64,000 nt of DNA from Marinobacterium mangrovicola (GTDB taxonomy: Bacteria; Pseudomonadota; Gammaproteobacteria; Pseudomonadales; Balneatricaceae): positions 124,001-188,000 of the forward strand of contig NZ_SMFU01000014.1 of the NCBI RefSeq assembly GCF_004339595.1, in the 5' to 3' direction. A program made the translations under genes and the position numbers. Positions 16,167-24,846 of the stretch are shown in pieces (positions within the stretch are counted from its first letter, which is position 1; each line of letters opens with the position of its first letter). Under the pieces are notes generated by a model. It had not been told where the DNA came from and searched no databases. It saw only the letters and a list, made by a program, of their open reading frames with translations.

Positions 16167-17789
16167 ATGACGGATTCGAAAGATCCGATGATTCCCGACG
16201 GGGAGGTCAATCCTTACGATACCGACTACCAAGTCGGCCAGGACAACATCGTTGTTAATGTAGGCCCCTTTGGTCTGGATATCCATAACCGGGTATTCGC
16301 CATCTCAGGCCTGGCTATCATTGCCTTCGTATTTCTCACCCTCGCTTTCCAGAACCAGGTAGAACCGATGTTCAGCGGCCTTCGCGGCTGGCTGACCTCC
16401 AACCTGGACTGGTTCTTCATCGGAGCCGGTAATATTTTCGTTATTGCCTGCCTGATCATCGCGTTTTCTCCCCTGGGCAAAGTACGCCTGGGCGGTACTG
16501 AGGCTACTCCCGACTACTCCTACGGCGGCTGGTTCTCCATGCTGTTCGCTGCAGGTATGGGTATCGGCCTGATGTTCTATGGCGTCTCCGAGCCGCTGAC
16601 CCACTTCTCTACCTCTTTCTCTGGTAGCGATTGGGCGCCGCTGGGTGGTGCTGTAGGTGATGCGGAAGGTAACGCTGCTCTTGCCGCCGAGCTCGGCATG
16701 GCTGCGACCATCTACCACTGGGCACTGCACCCCTGGGCGATCTACGCGATTCTGGCACTGGGCCTGGCGCTGTTCTCGTTCAACAAGGGGCTGCCGCTGA
16801 CCATGCGCTCCGTATTCTACCCGCTGCTGGGTGAACGCGTGTGGGGCTGGCCGGGTCATATCATCGATATCCTGGCAGTGCTGGCGACCCTCTTTGGCCT
16901 GGCTACGTCGCTGGGTCTGGGTGCATCACAGGCGGCTTCGGGTCTGAACTACCTGTTCGGCATCCCGATGGGCGAAACCACTCAGATCCTTCTGGTTATC
17001 GGTATTACCGCTATCGCGATGGTATCGGTTCTGGCAGGTCTGGAGGCTGGCGTTAAGCGTCTGTCCGAGATCAATATGATTCTGGCGGTTCTGCTGCTGG
17101 TCTTCGTTATTGTTGTCGGACCGACGCTGGCGATCGCCACCGGTTTCTTCCATAACCTGCTGTCTTACCTTGAGCACCTGCCCGCTCTGGCCAACCCGGT
17201 AGGCCGCGAAGACTCCAACTTCGCTTCCGGCTGGACCGCGTTCTACTGGGCATGGTGGATCTCCTGGTCACCGTTCGTCGGCATGTTCATCGCACGTGTA
17301 TCCCGTGGCCGTAGTGTCCGTGAGTTCATCACCTGCGTACTGATCATCCCGTCCGTGGCCTGTGTCCTCTGGATGACCGTGTTCGGTGGCACCGCCATCA
17401 GCCAGTACGTCAACGACGGCTACACTGCCGTAGCTGATGCTGAACTGTCGCTCCAGCTGTTCACCATGCTGGACGCGCTGCCGATGTCTCAGATCACCTC
17501 GTTCATCGCCATCGTGCTGGTCGTGGTGTTCTTCGTGACCTCCTCCGACTCCGGCTCACTGGTCATTGACGTGATCTCGGCTGGCGGCAAGGTGGATTCA
17601 CCGACCCCGCAGCGAGTGTTCTGGTGTACTTTCGAGGGTCTGGTGGCTATCGCCCTGATTCTCGGTGGTGGACTGGTCGCACTGCAGGCCATGGCCGTAT
17701 CCACCGGCTTCCCGTTCACCATCGTGCTGCTGATAGCAACAGCGTCGGTGATCAAGGGGCTGGCGGACGAGCCACGCACTCAGGCTTGA
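16167..17789 (+). CDS. BCCT family betaine/carnitine/choline transporter
   Basis: A 540-residue inner-membrane sodium- or proton-coupled transporter with 12 predicted helices. It shows the BCCT signatures G-W-x-x-M-L-F-A-A-G-M-G-I-G-L-M-F near residue 120 and W-T-A-F-Y-W-A-W-W-I-S-W-S-P-F-V-G-M-F-I-A-R-V-S-R-G near residues 352-377, including the tryptophan box that binds quaternary ammonium groups. The hydrophilic N-terminal tail (about 45 residues) is short. A strong ribosome-binding site, AAGGAGAG, precedes the ATG. With the sarcosine operon nearby, uptake of glycine betaine or a similar compound for osmoprotection or as carbon and nitrogen source is likely. Confidence 0.95.
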   Translation: MTDSKDPMIPDGEVNPYDTDYQVGQDNIVVNVGPFGLDIHNRVFAISGLAIIAFVFLTLAFQNQVEPMFSGLRGWLTSNLDWFFIGAGNIFVIACLIIAFSPLGKVRLGGTEATPDYSYGGWFSMLFAAGMGIGLMFYGVSEPLTHFSTSFSGSDWAPLGGAVGDAEGNAALAAELGMAATIYHWALHPWAIYAILALGLALFSFNKGLPLTMRSVFYPLLGERVWGWPGHIIDILAVLATLFGLATSLGLGASQAASGLNYLFGIPMGETTQILLVIGITAIAMVSVLAGLEAGVKRLSEINMILAVLLLVFVIVVGPTLAIATGFFHNLLSYLEHLPALANPVGREDSNFASGWTAFYWAWWISWSPFVGMFIARVSRGRSVREFITCVLIIPSVACVLWMTVFGGTAISQYVNDGYTAVADAELSLQLFTMLDALPMSQITSFIAIVLVVVFFVTSSDSGSLVIDVISAGGKVDSPTPQRVFWCTFEGLVAIALILGGGLVALQAMAVSTGFPFTIVLLIATASVIKGLADEPRTQA

Positions 17790-17808
17790 AACCAGGCTGA
17801 GTGAAACG

Positions 17809-17840
17809 GGGCGGATAGTGACGACTATCCGCCCTTTTTT
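17809..17840 (+). terminator. rho-independent terminator after BCCT gene
   Basis: Perfect 11-bp arms, GGGCGGATAGT and ACTATCCGCCC, with a GACG loop, followed by TTTTTT, 20 bp past the stop codon. Confidence 0.95.
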
Positions 17841-17869
17841 AATTCCACTGCTGCTTATCAGGTAAGAAC

Positions 17870-19771
17870 ATGCAGGCTGAACATCTGGAAATAATCGACT
17901 TTCTGCGCCGCCACCAGCCGTTTGCGACACTCTCGGAAGAGACATTGGCAAAGGTCGCTACCGAGGTTGAGATCAGTTATTTCAAGTCTGGAACCCAGAT
18001 CCTGGAGTTCGGGCAGCTGACCGAGTCACTCTATGTGATCCGCAGCGGCGCTGTTGAGATCTATCGACGCAATGGTGATCTTTACAACCGGCTCAGCGAA
18101 GGCGGATTTTTTGGTGAGTTCGCGCTACTGCGCCACAAACGCACGCGTTTCCCGGCCGTCGCGCTGGAAGACACTCTGATCTACCTGATTCCTGAAGAAA
18201 CCTTTACCGAGCTGTTCGAAGAGAACGAACTGTTCGCCGACTTTGTCGAGGTGGAGGACCGTACCCGCCTGCGCCAGACCGTTGCCCGCAAGGAGGACGC
18301 CAATGAGCTGATGACCTCCGAGATCAACGTACTGGTCACCCGCGAGGCGATCATGCTCGATACGCGGGCGACCGCCCACGAAGCGGCCAAGCGAATGAGC
18401 GAAGAGGGTGTATCCTCGCTGCTGATCCTTCACCATACCGACGCTCCCGGACATCCGGATGATGCCGACTCCCCTACCCACCCGGTAATGGCCGGCCTGA
18501 TCACCGACCGTGACCTGCGCAACCGATTGCTGGCCAAAGGATTAAGCTACGACACCCCGGTCACCGATATCATGACCACCGACCTGATCCATGTGGAACA
18601 CAGCCAGCTGGTGTTCGAAGCGATGTTGGCGATGCTCAGATACAACGTGCATCACCTGCCGGTGCTCAAGCACCAGCAACCGATCGGCGTTATCGCCCTG
18701 TCCGATATCATCCGTTACGAATCACAAAACAGCTTGTTCGTGGTCAGCAGCATCTTCCGCGCCCAGACGGTTGAGGAGCTCAAGGGGCTGGTCAGTGAAG
18801 TCCGCGCCTGCTTCACCCGCATGGTTCGAGAGGACGCCAACTCACGCATGATCGGCAGCGCCATGGCCGTAATCGGCCGTAGTTTCAAGCAGCGCCTGCT
18901 GGAGCTTGGCGAAGAGAAACTGGGCCCACCACCGGTGCCCTACTGCTTCCTCGCCCTGGGTTCCATGGCCCGTCAGGAGCAGCTGATCGTTTCCGACCAG
19001 GACAACGCCATGATCCTGGATAACAGCTTCGATCCGGACAAACATGACGCTTACTTCCTGAAACTGGCGGAGTTTGTCTCTGATGGCCTGGCCGCCTGCG
19101 GATATACCTACTGCAAGGGCGATATCATGGCCACCAACCGCACCTGGCGTAAGCCTTTGCGGGTATGGGAGCAATACTTTACCGAATGGATCGACAAACC
19201 GACCCCGAAAAGCCTGCTCAACAGCTCGATTTTCTTCGATCTTGACGGCGTATGGGGGAAAACCGAATGGGCGGATCGACTCAACCGACTGATCAACCGC
19301 AAAACCCGTCACAACTCGATTTTCCTCGCCTGCATGGCCCGCAACGCGCTACTGCGCACACCGCCTCTGGGGTTCTTCAAGGATTTCGTGATGGAGCCTT
19401 CGGGTCAGCATACCCAGTCGATCGATATGAAGCGCCGCGGCACAGCACCGCTGGCCGACCTGATCCGCGTACACTCCCTGGCGGTGGGCTCAAAATCGCG
19501 AAACTCTTTTGAGCGCCTTAAGGATATTATCAACGCCGATATACTGCCCCATGGGCGTGGGCAGGACCTGCGTGACGCGCTGGAGTTCATCTCCACAGTT
19601 CGTATCCGCCATCAGGCACTGGATCTTGAAGCCGGCAACGACCCGGACAACCGGATAGAGCCGGAAAACCTCTCTGATTTCGAACGTAAAAACCTCAAGG
19701 ACGCTTTTCAGATCCTGAGTAACGCGCAAAAATTCCTGAAATACCGTTATCAACCGGGACGAGTGAACTGA
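17870..19771 (+). CDS. cNMP-binding/CBS/DUF294 nucleotidyltransferase-like protein
   Basis: A 633-residue cytoplasmic protein with four parts: a cyclic-nucleotide-binding beta-barrel (about 10-130), a pair of CBS domains (about 155-290), a GlnD-like nucleotidyltransferase domain (DUF294, about 320-460) with L-A-L-G-S-M-A-R-Q-E-Q ... S-D-Q-D-N-A, and a helical DUF294 C-terminal domain. The G-S and D-x-D residues of the catalytic core are intact. Such proteins commonly stand beside substrate transporters with an exonuclease partner, and may couple nucleotide levels to transport, but the modified target is unknown. Here it follows the BCCT gene after a terminator, so it has its own promoter. Confidence 0.88.
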   Translation: MQAEHLEIIDFLRRHQPFATLSEETLAKVATEVEISYFKSGTQILEFGQLTESLYVIRSGAVEIYRRNGDLYNRLSEGGFFGEFALLRHKRTRFPAVALEDTLIYLIPEETFTELFEENELFADFVEVEDRTRLRQTVARKEDANELMTSEINVLVTREAIMLDTRATAHEAAKRMSEEGVSSLLILHHTDAPGHPDDADSPTHPVMAGLITDRDLRNRLLAKGLSYDTPVTDIMTTDLIHVEHSQLVFEAMLAMLRYNVHHLPVLKHQQPIGVIALSDIIRYESQNSLFVVSSIFRAQTVEELKGLVSEVRACFTRMVREDANSRMIGSAMAVIGRSFKQRLLELGEEKLGPPPVPYCFLALGSMARQEQLIVSDQDNAMILDNSFDPDKHDAYFLKLAEFVSDGLAACGYTYCKGDIMATNRTWRKPLRVWEQYFTEWIDKPTPKSLLNSSIFFDLDGVWGKTEWADRLNRLINRKTRHNSIFLACMARNALLRTPPLGFFKDFVMEPSGQHTQSIDMKRRGTAPLADLIRVHSLAVGSKSRNSFERLKDIINADILPHGRGQDLRDALEFISTVRIRHQALDLEAGNDPDNRIEPENLSDFERKNLKDAFQILSNAQKFLKYRYQPGRVN

Positions 19772-19780
19772 GGACAGGTC

Positions 19781-20536
19781 ATGTTCTACATCGGTAAAGA
19801 GGATGTAAAAAGTGAGGAGAGCGGCTCCACCGGCAAAGGCGACCGCCTGGACTGGGCAAAACGCTTTGAGGAGCTGGCCAGCCGCACCCGCCATCCTCAG
19901 TTAAAGGCCTACTACGAAGCCGGCGCCGTGGCAGCAGATACACCTATCGAACAGGTGCCGATGATCGCCATGGACTTCGAAACCACCGGTATCGATGCCA
20001 GCCGTGATGATATCGTCAGCATCGGCCTGGTCTCCATGAATCTGCACCGTATCCGCCTGCGCGATGCCAGACACTGGATCCTCAAGCCGCGCACCGACCT
20101 GCGCGAGGAATCTGTGGTGATCCATGGCATCACCCATTCGGAGGTGGAGGCTGCGCCTGACCTTAAGCGTATTCTGGAAGAACTGCTTGAGGTGATGGCC
20201 GGACAGGTGATCGTGGTACACCATAAGGGCATTGAGCGTAACTTCCTCAATGCAGCGCTTAAAAGACGCATCGGTGAGGGGATCGAATTCCCGGTGATCG
20301 ACACGCTGGAACTGGAGGCTCGACTTCATCGTCGCAAGCCTCCCGGTTTTATCGACAAGCTTTTTGGCCGCGAAAAGGTATCGATTCGCCTGGCGGATAG
20401 TCGAGCCCGCTATCACCTGCCCCACTACCGCCCCCATGACGCACTGACCGACGCCCTTGCCAGCGCAGAGCTGCTGCAGGCCCAGGTCGCGACCCGCTTT
20501 TCCAAGACCTCCCCGGTTGCCGATCTGTGGAGTTAA
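19781..20536 (+). CDS. DnaQ-like 3'-5' exonuclease
   Basis: A 251-residue protein with the DEDDh exonuclease fold. Motif I is A-M-D-F-E-T-T-G with Asp65 and Glu67, motif II lies in the VVHHKGIERNFLN segment (about 146-158), and motif III is H-D-A-L-T-D near residue 218. The segment at motif II carries Glu where many DnaQ proteins have Asp (HNAxFD), which is a known variant of this subgroup. It starts 9 bp after the DUF294 gene and is certainly co-transcribed. The nucleic-acid substrate and the reason for this pairing are unknown; it is not the replicative proofreading subunit. Confidence 0.85.
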   Translation: MFYIGKEDVKSEESGSTGKGDRLDWAKRFEELASRTRHPQLKAYYEAGAVAADTPIEQVPMIAMDFETTGIDASRDDIVSIGLVSMNLHRIRLRDARHWILKPRTDLREESVVIHGITHSEVEAAPDLKRILEELLEVMAGQVIVVHHKGIERNFLNAALKRRIGEGIEFPVIDTLELEARLHRRKPPGFIDKLFGREKVSIRLADSRARYHLPHYRPHDALTDALASAELLQAQVATRFSKTSPVADLWS

Positions 20537-20564
20537 GGTTTTAATGATGTAATAGAGATAAAGG

Positions 20565-20582
20565 TATCGCAGGGATGCGATA
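20565..20582 (+). promoter_or_regulatory. leader hairpin in front of first paralog
   Basis: The perfect hairpin TATCGCA-GGGA-TGCGATA lies in a leader segment that is repeated, with changes, in front of the second paralog (about 21490-21526). It lies 75 bp before the ATG, so it could be an RNA leader structure or an operator. Confidence 0.4.
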
Positions 20583-20656
20583 CTTTGACCCTGCAGACTG
20601 GATCAACTAACCTGTCTGTAATTTGTGACGGCTTTAAGTCAAGGACGACGTTAAGC

Positions 20657-21166
20657 ATGAACATTCTATTCAAAAACCTGCTCATCACCGCGGTTATCAG
20701 TACTGCCGGGTTCTATATCCTGGACAGTATGCTCAACGACCTATCACCTGAATTTTCCGCCTCAAGCGAATCCGCCTCGACAGAGAAAACCAGCCAGTCC
20801 GACGAGCTTGAGGATCAACTGGAACAGCTGATCGCTGGCGCCGACCCCAGCGACATCTTCGAGCCCACCGCCGCCGGTGGTTATCAGGACTGCCTTCACG
20901 GCAGAATACAGATGCCCGAGGACAATCGAACCCTGCTGCATGATCGTTTATATCTGGCCCACCGTTCCAACGGGATGACCTACATCCAGACGCTCGAGCC
21001 TAGCGACACCTACCTGGTACAGGGGCCTCTGCAGGCTGTTACGGCGACGCAGCACTCAGCGATTCCCGCTCATGCCAAACTGGCGTTACAAAGGGATTTC
21101 AACCAGCTGGAGAAGTGTAAAGAGCGAAGTTTCTATCTTTACTCCATCAACGAAGCATCTCCTTGA
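20657..21166 (+). CDS. secreted or membrane-anchored unknown protein, paralog A
   Basis: A protein of 169 residues with an N-terminal hydrophobic segment (about 8-22) that could be a signal anchor, then an acidic linker. The conserved block L-I-A-G-A-D-P-S-D-I-F-E-P-T-A-A-G-G near residue 65 is followed by a small domain with two cysteines (one after the Y-Q-D-C block and one in EKCKERSF near the end) that may form a disulfide. I do not recognise the family. The start at 20657 is preferred over an earlier in-frame start at 20585 because AAGGACG is upstream. The next gene is its paralog. Confidence 0.7.
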   Translation: MNILFKNLLITAVISTAGFYILDSMLNDLSPEFSASSESASTEKTSQSDELEDQLEQLIAGADPSDIFEPTAAGGYQDCLHGRIQMPEDNRTLLHDRLYLAHRSNGMTYIQTLEPSDTYLVQGPLQAVTATQHSAIPAHAKLALQRDFNQLEKCKERSFYLYSINEASP

Positions 21167-21586
21167 GCCGCCCACACCAGTGATGCACCAGAACAGCTAA
21201 AGCAACACTGAATAGAAAATCCGTGTGCTCGACGAGGCTCGCTCCGCCTGGCGATCAGGCCTCGATTGCAGCGCAGAACAATCAACCCCAGTCATTTTAC
21301 AGACCCAGCCTCTGGCACTTTGGCGCGACTTTGACTTTCCATCCATCTCCAGCCTTCCGCCACCGCCGTCGCTTCAACCAGCGGACCATTCAGCCACCAG
21401 TGCCTGGAAGCCTTGCCTGATTTGCAGATTTTTTAATATCAGACTTTAATAATCTAAACTGAAATCAACTCACAGCCGAGTTGCTATTGGATAGAAGTAC
21501 CGTAAGGATGCGCTGCTTCGACCTTGCTCACCGAGCGGGTCGATCTGTCTTAACCAAATGACAGCCAAGTCAGGGATGACCAGCAC
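21167..21586 (+). other. spacer between the two paralogs
   Basis: A 420-bp region. Its last ~100 bp (from about 21485) align with the leader in front of paralog A, including a shared GGATGCG and CTT-GACC-TGC pattern. The rest (21167-21480) shows nothing convincing; short open frames there lack ribosome-binding sites. Confidence 0.5.
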
Positions 21587-22102
21587 ATGATCCCTTTTAT
21601 CCGCACTATTCTGACCACCACAGGCATCAGCGTAGCCGCCTTCTACGGCCTTAGCGCCCTGATCGATGGGATCGCCCCTTCACCCTACGGCAACACCACA
21701 ACCGCCGAGGCTGACGACCCCGAACCGGACCCTGAGTTTTCGCAGCAGATCGAAAGGCTCATGGACGGTGCAGACCCCAGCGATATCTTTGAACCCACCG
21801 CCGCAGGTAGCCCGCCGGTTCAGGGCTGCCTTTACGGCTGGATAGAGATGCCCGATGAGCAGGAGTCCGGTCTGGACGGCCTGTTCTACGTGGCCCGCAG
21901 ATCGGATAACCTGACCTATATCCTGCCACTGCCAGGCAATCACAACTACCTGGTACAGCACCCCTTTCAGTCGGTAACAGCCAACCGTCTTGAAAACATT
22001 CCAGCGACTATCAAGACAGCTCTGCAGGAAGACCTTCAACGTCTGAGCCAGTGCCAGCAAAGAAACTATTTTTTCTCCGCCATAAACGACATATCCCCCT
22101 GA
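21587..22102 (+). CDS. secreted or membrane-anchored unknown protein, paralog B
   Basis: A 171-residue protein with the same layout as its upstream neighbour: an N-terminal hydrophobic anchor (about 5-24), an acidic linker with G-A-D-P-S-D-I-F-E-P-T-A-A-G near residue 60, and a C-terminal domain with the shared Y-x-A-R/H-R-S-[DN]-x-[ML]-T-Y-I and S-Q-C-Q-Q-R patterns and two cysteines. The two proteins share the same blocks throughout, so they arose by tandem duplication. AGGGATG lies in front of the ATG. Role unknown; a periplasmic location is an inference. Confidence 0.72.
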   Translation: MIPFIRTILTTTGISVAAFYGLSALIDGIAPSPYGNTTTAEADDPEPDPEFSQQIERLMDGADPSDIFEPTAAGSPPVQGCLYGWIEMPDEQESGLDGLFYVARRSDNLTYILPLPGNHNYLVQHPFQSVTANRLENIPATIKTALQEDLQRLSQCQQRNYFFSAINDISP

Positions 22103-22125
22103 GCCACAGGGCGCAGGGGGATATG
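22090..22125. terminator. bidirectional hairpin between paralog B and tonB
   Basis: A perfect 12-bp inverted repeat, CATATCCCCCTG and CAGGGGGATATG, separated by 12 bp, between two convergent genes. The left arm overlaps the stop of paralog B. There is no long T-run, so termination strength is uncertain. Confidence 0.6.
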
Positions 22126-22155
22126 TGGAAGTGAGCTCACGCTGGCTGCAAAAGA

Positions 22156-22995
22156 TCAGGACTGAATCGCGAACTGCACCGGTACCGTAATACTCAGCGA
22201 ATCCTGCGTCATCTCTGCAGGAAACTTGGGCAGAGGCTCCGCCTGCTTAAGCATCCGGATCACCGCTTCATCCAATGAACGATACCCTGAGCTACCCACC
22301 AGTTTGAACTCCAGCACCTGACCATTGCGGTCAACAACGAACGAGAGCTTGGCAACACCTTCCTGGCCGCGACGACGGGCAGAACTCGGATAACGCTTGT
22401 GCCGCGCCAGATGCGCTGCCACCTGCGAAAACCAGGTCTGTCTAGCGGCGGGCGAGCCGCCTTGGGTCTGGGCATTGGCACTACCGGTGCTTTGCTTGCT
22501 CTGCGCCTCGCTCTTCTCATCCGCCACCTTGGCGGCGTTAGTGCTCGCCTCTGCCTGCTTTTTAACCGGTTCTTTCGGCGGTTCTACCGGTTCAGGCTCG
22601 GGTTCAGGTTCCGGCTTGGGTTTAGGTGGTTCAGGTTTAGGCTCCTTCTTCACCTCAACAACCGCTTCCTGCTTCGGCGGAGGCGGTGGGGGCGCCTCCT
22701 CTACCACAGGCTCCGGTTCGGGCTCTGGCTCAGGTTCCGGTGGGGGCTCTACCGGCTCGGGTTCAGGTTCAGGCTCAACAACCTCTTCTGCAGGCTCAGG
22801 TGCAGCCTCTTCCTTGGCTTCGGCCGCGTCGCCAACATCCCCCATCATCCCGAGGTCGATCTCGATACCGTTTTCACCCAAGTCCTGGGCACCTTCGGGC
22901 TCGCTATCTTTCGCCATCACCACCGCAAACACGCCGGCATGGAGAAACACAGCGACCGCAAGAGCACCCACCCAATGTCTGCCACTGAGATTCAT
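22156..22995 (-). CDS. tonB: TonB energy-transducing protein
   Basis: A 279-residue inner-membrane protein that passes proton-motive energy from ExbBD to outer-membrane receptors. It has one N-terminal membrane helix (about 8-27), an acidic segment, a long Pro/Glu/Lys-rich spacer (about 70-150), and a C-terminal TonB domain with K-R-Y-P-S-S-A-R-R-R-G-Q-E-G near residue 205 and a final V-P-V-Q-F. The spacer is long and highly repetitive at the DNA level (CAGGTT/GGTTC runs). It overlaps exbD2 by 4 bp and is the last gene of the exbB-exbD-exbD-tonB operon. Confidence 0.92.
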   Translation of the reverse strand: MNLSGRHWVGALAVAVFLHAGVFAVVMAKDSEPEGAQDLGENGIEIDLGMMGDVGDAAEAKEEAAPEPAEEVVEPEPEPEPVEPPPEPEPEPEPEPVVEEAPPPPPPKQEAVVEVKKEPKPEPPKPKPEPEPEPEPVEPPKEPVKKQAEASTNAAKVADEKSEAQSKQSTGSANAQTQGGSPAARQTWFSQVAAHLARHKRYPSSARRRGQEGVAKLSFVVDRNGQVLEFKLVGSSGYRSLDEAVIRMLKQAEPLPKFPAEMTQDSLSITVPVQFAIQS

Positions 22996-23426
22996 GACGA
23001 CTCCTCCGTGCGCAGGCGAGTAATCAAGGACGCCTTAACCAGACCCGCTTCCCTTACCTTGGACAGAAGCGGCTTCAGCTCGGTTACCGGCAGATCTGCA
23101 TCCACCTTAATCCTGACAGTGAGCTGATTAACATCCGCTGCCGCATCGACACGCTGGCTCAGCTGCTCGGTAAGCTGATCCTCGGTGACCGGCTGATCAC
23201 CGATATACATCTGCCCATCGGAAGACACCAGCAGGTCAATCGACTCGTTGTCGGTCAGTCTCTGATCATTGACCGACTCCGGCGGAGTCGTTTCAAGCGG
23301 ATCTGATTTTGAGATCTGCCCGGCGATCATAAAGAAGATCAACATCAGAAAGACGACATTGATCAGCGGGATCATGTTGTCATCATCACCACTGGAACGT
23401 TTACTGGCACCGTGATCTGTGATCAT
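22992..23426 (-). CDS. exbD2: ExbD biopolymer transport protein, second copy
   Basis: A 144-residue ExbD/TolR family protein. One transmembrane helix follows the Met-Ile-Pro-Leu-Ile-Asn motif (M-I-P-L-I-N-V-V-F-L-M-L-I-F-F-M near residues 17-32), where an acidic residue is normally placed: this copy has Asn (NVVF) instead of the usual Asp of L-I-D-V-V-F. That Asp is important for proton flow in ExbD, so this copy may be structural or a regulatory partner. The periplasmic domain is of normal length. It overlaps tonB (4 bp) and exbD1 (4 bp). Confidence 0.88.
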   Translation of the reverse strand: MITDHGASKRSSGDDDNMIPLINVVFLMLIFFMIAGQISKSDPLETTPPESVNDQRLTDNESIDLLVSSDGQMYIGDQPVTEDQLTEQLSQRVDAAADVNQLTVRIKVDADLPVTELKPLLSKVREAGLVKASLITRLRTEESS

Positions 23427-23821
23427 TGCAGTACTCCCGCGAGGGATACCTTTTCCGCTCCTGCCAGGCGCAGCTTATCAACCAGCTGTACCAGTGCCTG
23501 AGTGGAAACACCCTCTTCCGCCTCGATGGCGATCAGGGGTTCGGCATCGCCCATCAGCTCCGCAGGGACACCGTTGGCGAGAATATTGAACGTATTATCC
23601 TCAATACGGACATCGCCGCCGTTACTGAGGAGACGTACCGTAATCACTTCAGATTCTTCCGCCGGCTTGTCGCTGGCGGTCGGTATCGGCAGATCCATCT
23701 GCCGCCACTGCATAAAGCTGGAGGTCAGCATAAAGAACAGCAGCAGGATAAAGACCACGTCGATCAGCGGGGTCAGGCTGATCTTCGCAGGTTTTCGGTT
23801 TGTACCTACATCAAGCAGCAT
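23423..23821 (-). CDS. exbD1: ExbD biopolymer transport protein, first copy
   Basis: A 132-residue ExbD/TolR protein with the proton-site motif L-T-P-L-I-D-V-V-F-I-L-L-L-F-F-M near residues 15-30. The conserved Asp is present, unlike in the second copy. I start at ATG 23821, whose first codons overlap the exbB stop by 11 bp; the longer frame reaching 23881 lies inside exbB and would add residues unlike ExbD. It is followed at once by the second exbD. Confidence 0.9.
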   Translation of the reverse strand: MLLDVGTNRKPAKISLTPLIDVVFILLLFFMLTSSFMQWRQMDLPIPTASDKPAEESEVITVRLLSNGGDVRIEDNTFNILANGVPAELMGDAEPLIAIEAEEGVSTQALVQLVDKLRLAGAEKVSLAGVLQ

Positions 23822-24755
23822 TGCGGAAAACCTCGCGCTCCACCGCTTCATGCTCCTTTGAGATACCGCTGGTAAAGACACGGGTGACCGAGTCGTTCAT
23901 CAGCACAGCAACGCGCTCGACCTTGCGATCCAGCCAGTTATGAATGGTCATAACCGGAATAGCCACCGCGAGACCGACCGCAGTGGTCAGCAGCGCCTGC
24001 CAGATGCCACCAGACAGCACGGACGGGTCAACCTGGCTGCCAGCCGCTTCCATCTGTTTGAACGCAACGATCATACCCAGCACCGTACCGAGCAGACCCA
24101 GCAGCGGACTCAACGTGGCGATCACCTCAAGCGGGCGCAGAAAAGCGCGCATCTGACCGAGACGCTGGGTTGCTACACGGCTCAACTCTTCACGCAGCAG
24201 ACTCAGCTCCTGCCCCGCTTCAACACCCTTCATTGCCAGGCCAACCAGGCCCGCCACCGGACGCTGCTGCTTCAGAGCGCGCATGGCGCCTTTACGATCA
24301 CCCACGGCCCAGAGCTCGAGGGACTGATCAATATCTTTGGTGCCCTCGGGACGCATCACGGCAAACTGCCAAAGTTTCATCAAAACGATGGCAAGCGCAA
24401 CCACGGAGAACGCGCAGAGAATCCAGACCACCGGCCCACCGACGACGAGGAAGTCCACCGCCTGGTCGGCCAGGCTCATCGGCTCGGCCGGCATAGCCGC
24501 GGCGAGGTCCGCAGAGGGATCCACCGGCAGCGCGCCCGCCGCATCGGCAGGAAGCGCAGAGGCGTCAGCACCATCAACGCCGGCCGGGGCATCTGTATTT
24601 GCGCCATCTGTAGCGACTGCACTCTCGGTTCCTGCGTTTTCGGCTGAGGCACTTTCAGCACCGCCCGTTGCTTCAACGGACTCATTGACCGGCGCCTGAC
24701 CTGCCGTCGCCGACATCTCTTCAGTTTCAGCCACTGCTGCAGCTTCCGTACTCAT
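23811..24755 (-). CDS. exbB: ExbB/TolQ-type proton channel with long N-terminal extension
   Basis: A 314-residue inner-membrane MotA/TolQ/ExbB family channel protein. Residues 1-95 form an Ala/Glu/Asp-rich low-complexity extension not seen in short ExbB proteins, and the rest is the normal channel. The first membrane helix has V-V-G-G-P-V-V-W-I-L-C (about 102-112), and the later pair has L-S-P-L-L-G-L-L-G-T-V-L-G-M-I and T-A-V-G-L-A-V-A-I-P. First gene of the operon. Iron control is suggested by the Fur-like box upstream. Confidence 0.9.
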   Translation of the reverse strand: MSTEAAAVAETEEMSATAGQAPVNESVEATGGAESASAENAGTESAVATDGANTDAPAGVDGADASALPADAAGALPVDPSADLAAAMPAEPMSLADQAVDFLVVGGPVVWILCAFSVVALAIVLMKLWQFAVMRPEGTKDIDQSLELWAVGDRKGAMRALKQQRPVAGLVGLAMKGVEAGQELSLLREELSRVATQRLGQMRAFLRPLEVIATLSPLLGLLGTVLGMIVAFKQMEAAGSQVDPSVLSGGIWQALLTTAVGLAVAIPVMTIHNWLDRKVERVAVLMNDSVTRVFTSGISKEHEAVEREVFRNAA

Positions 24756-24803
24756 GTTAAACCCCCTTTACACTAATCGGCAGAAACTCATTACACTAAT
24801 ACT

Positions 24804-24822
24804 AATGATAACTAATCTTATT
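24804..24822. promoter_or_regulatory. putative Fur box upstream of exbB
   Basis: An AT-rich region at 24801-24829 with repeated GATAA/ATTA-type hexamers, about 50-75 bp before the exbB start. The fit to the 19-bp Fur consensus is only partial. The gene type (TonB system) makes iron control likely. Confidence 0.45.
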
Positions 24823-24846
24823 TGCATTATAAAATTTAACAACCGA

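Noticed and set aside
21223-21449. Small plus-strand frames between the two paralogs
   Set aside because: No ribosome-binding site, overlapping frames with low-complexity composition, and no similarity to the paralogs.
22397-23127. Plus-strand frames opposite tonB with Gly/Ser- or Phe/Arg-rich proteins
   Set aside because: They are mirrors of the Pro/Glu repeat of tonB; low complexity makes open frames by chance.
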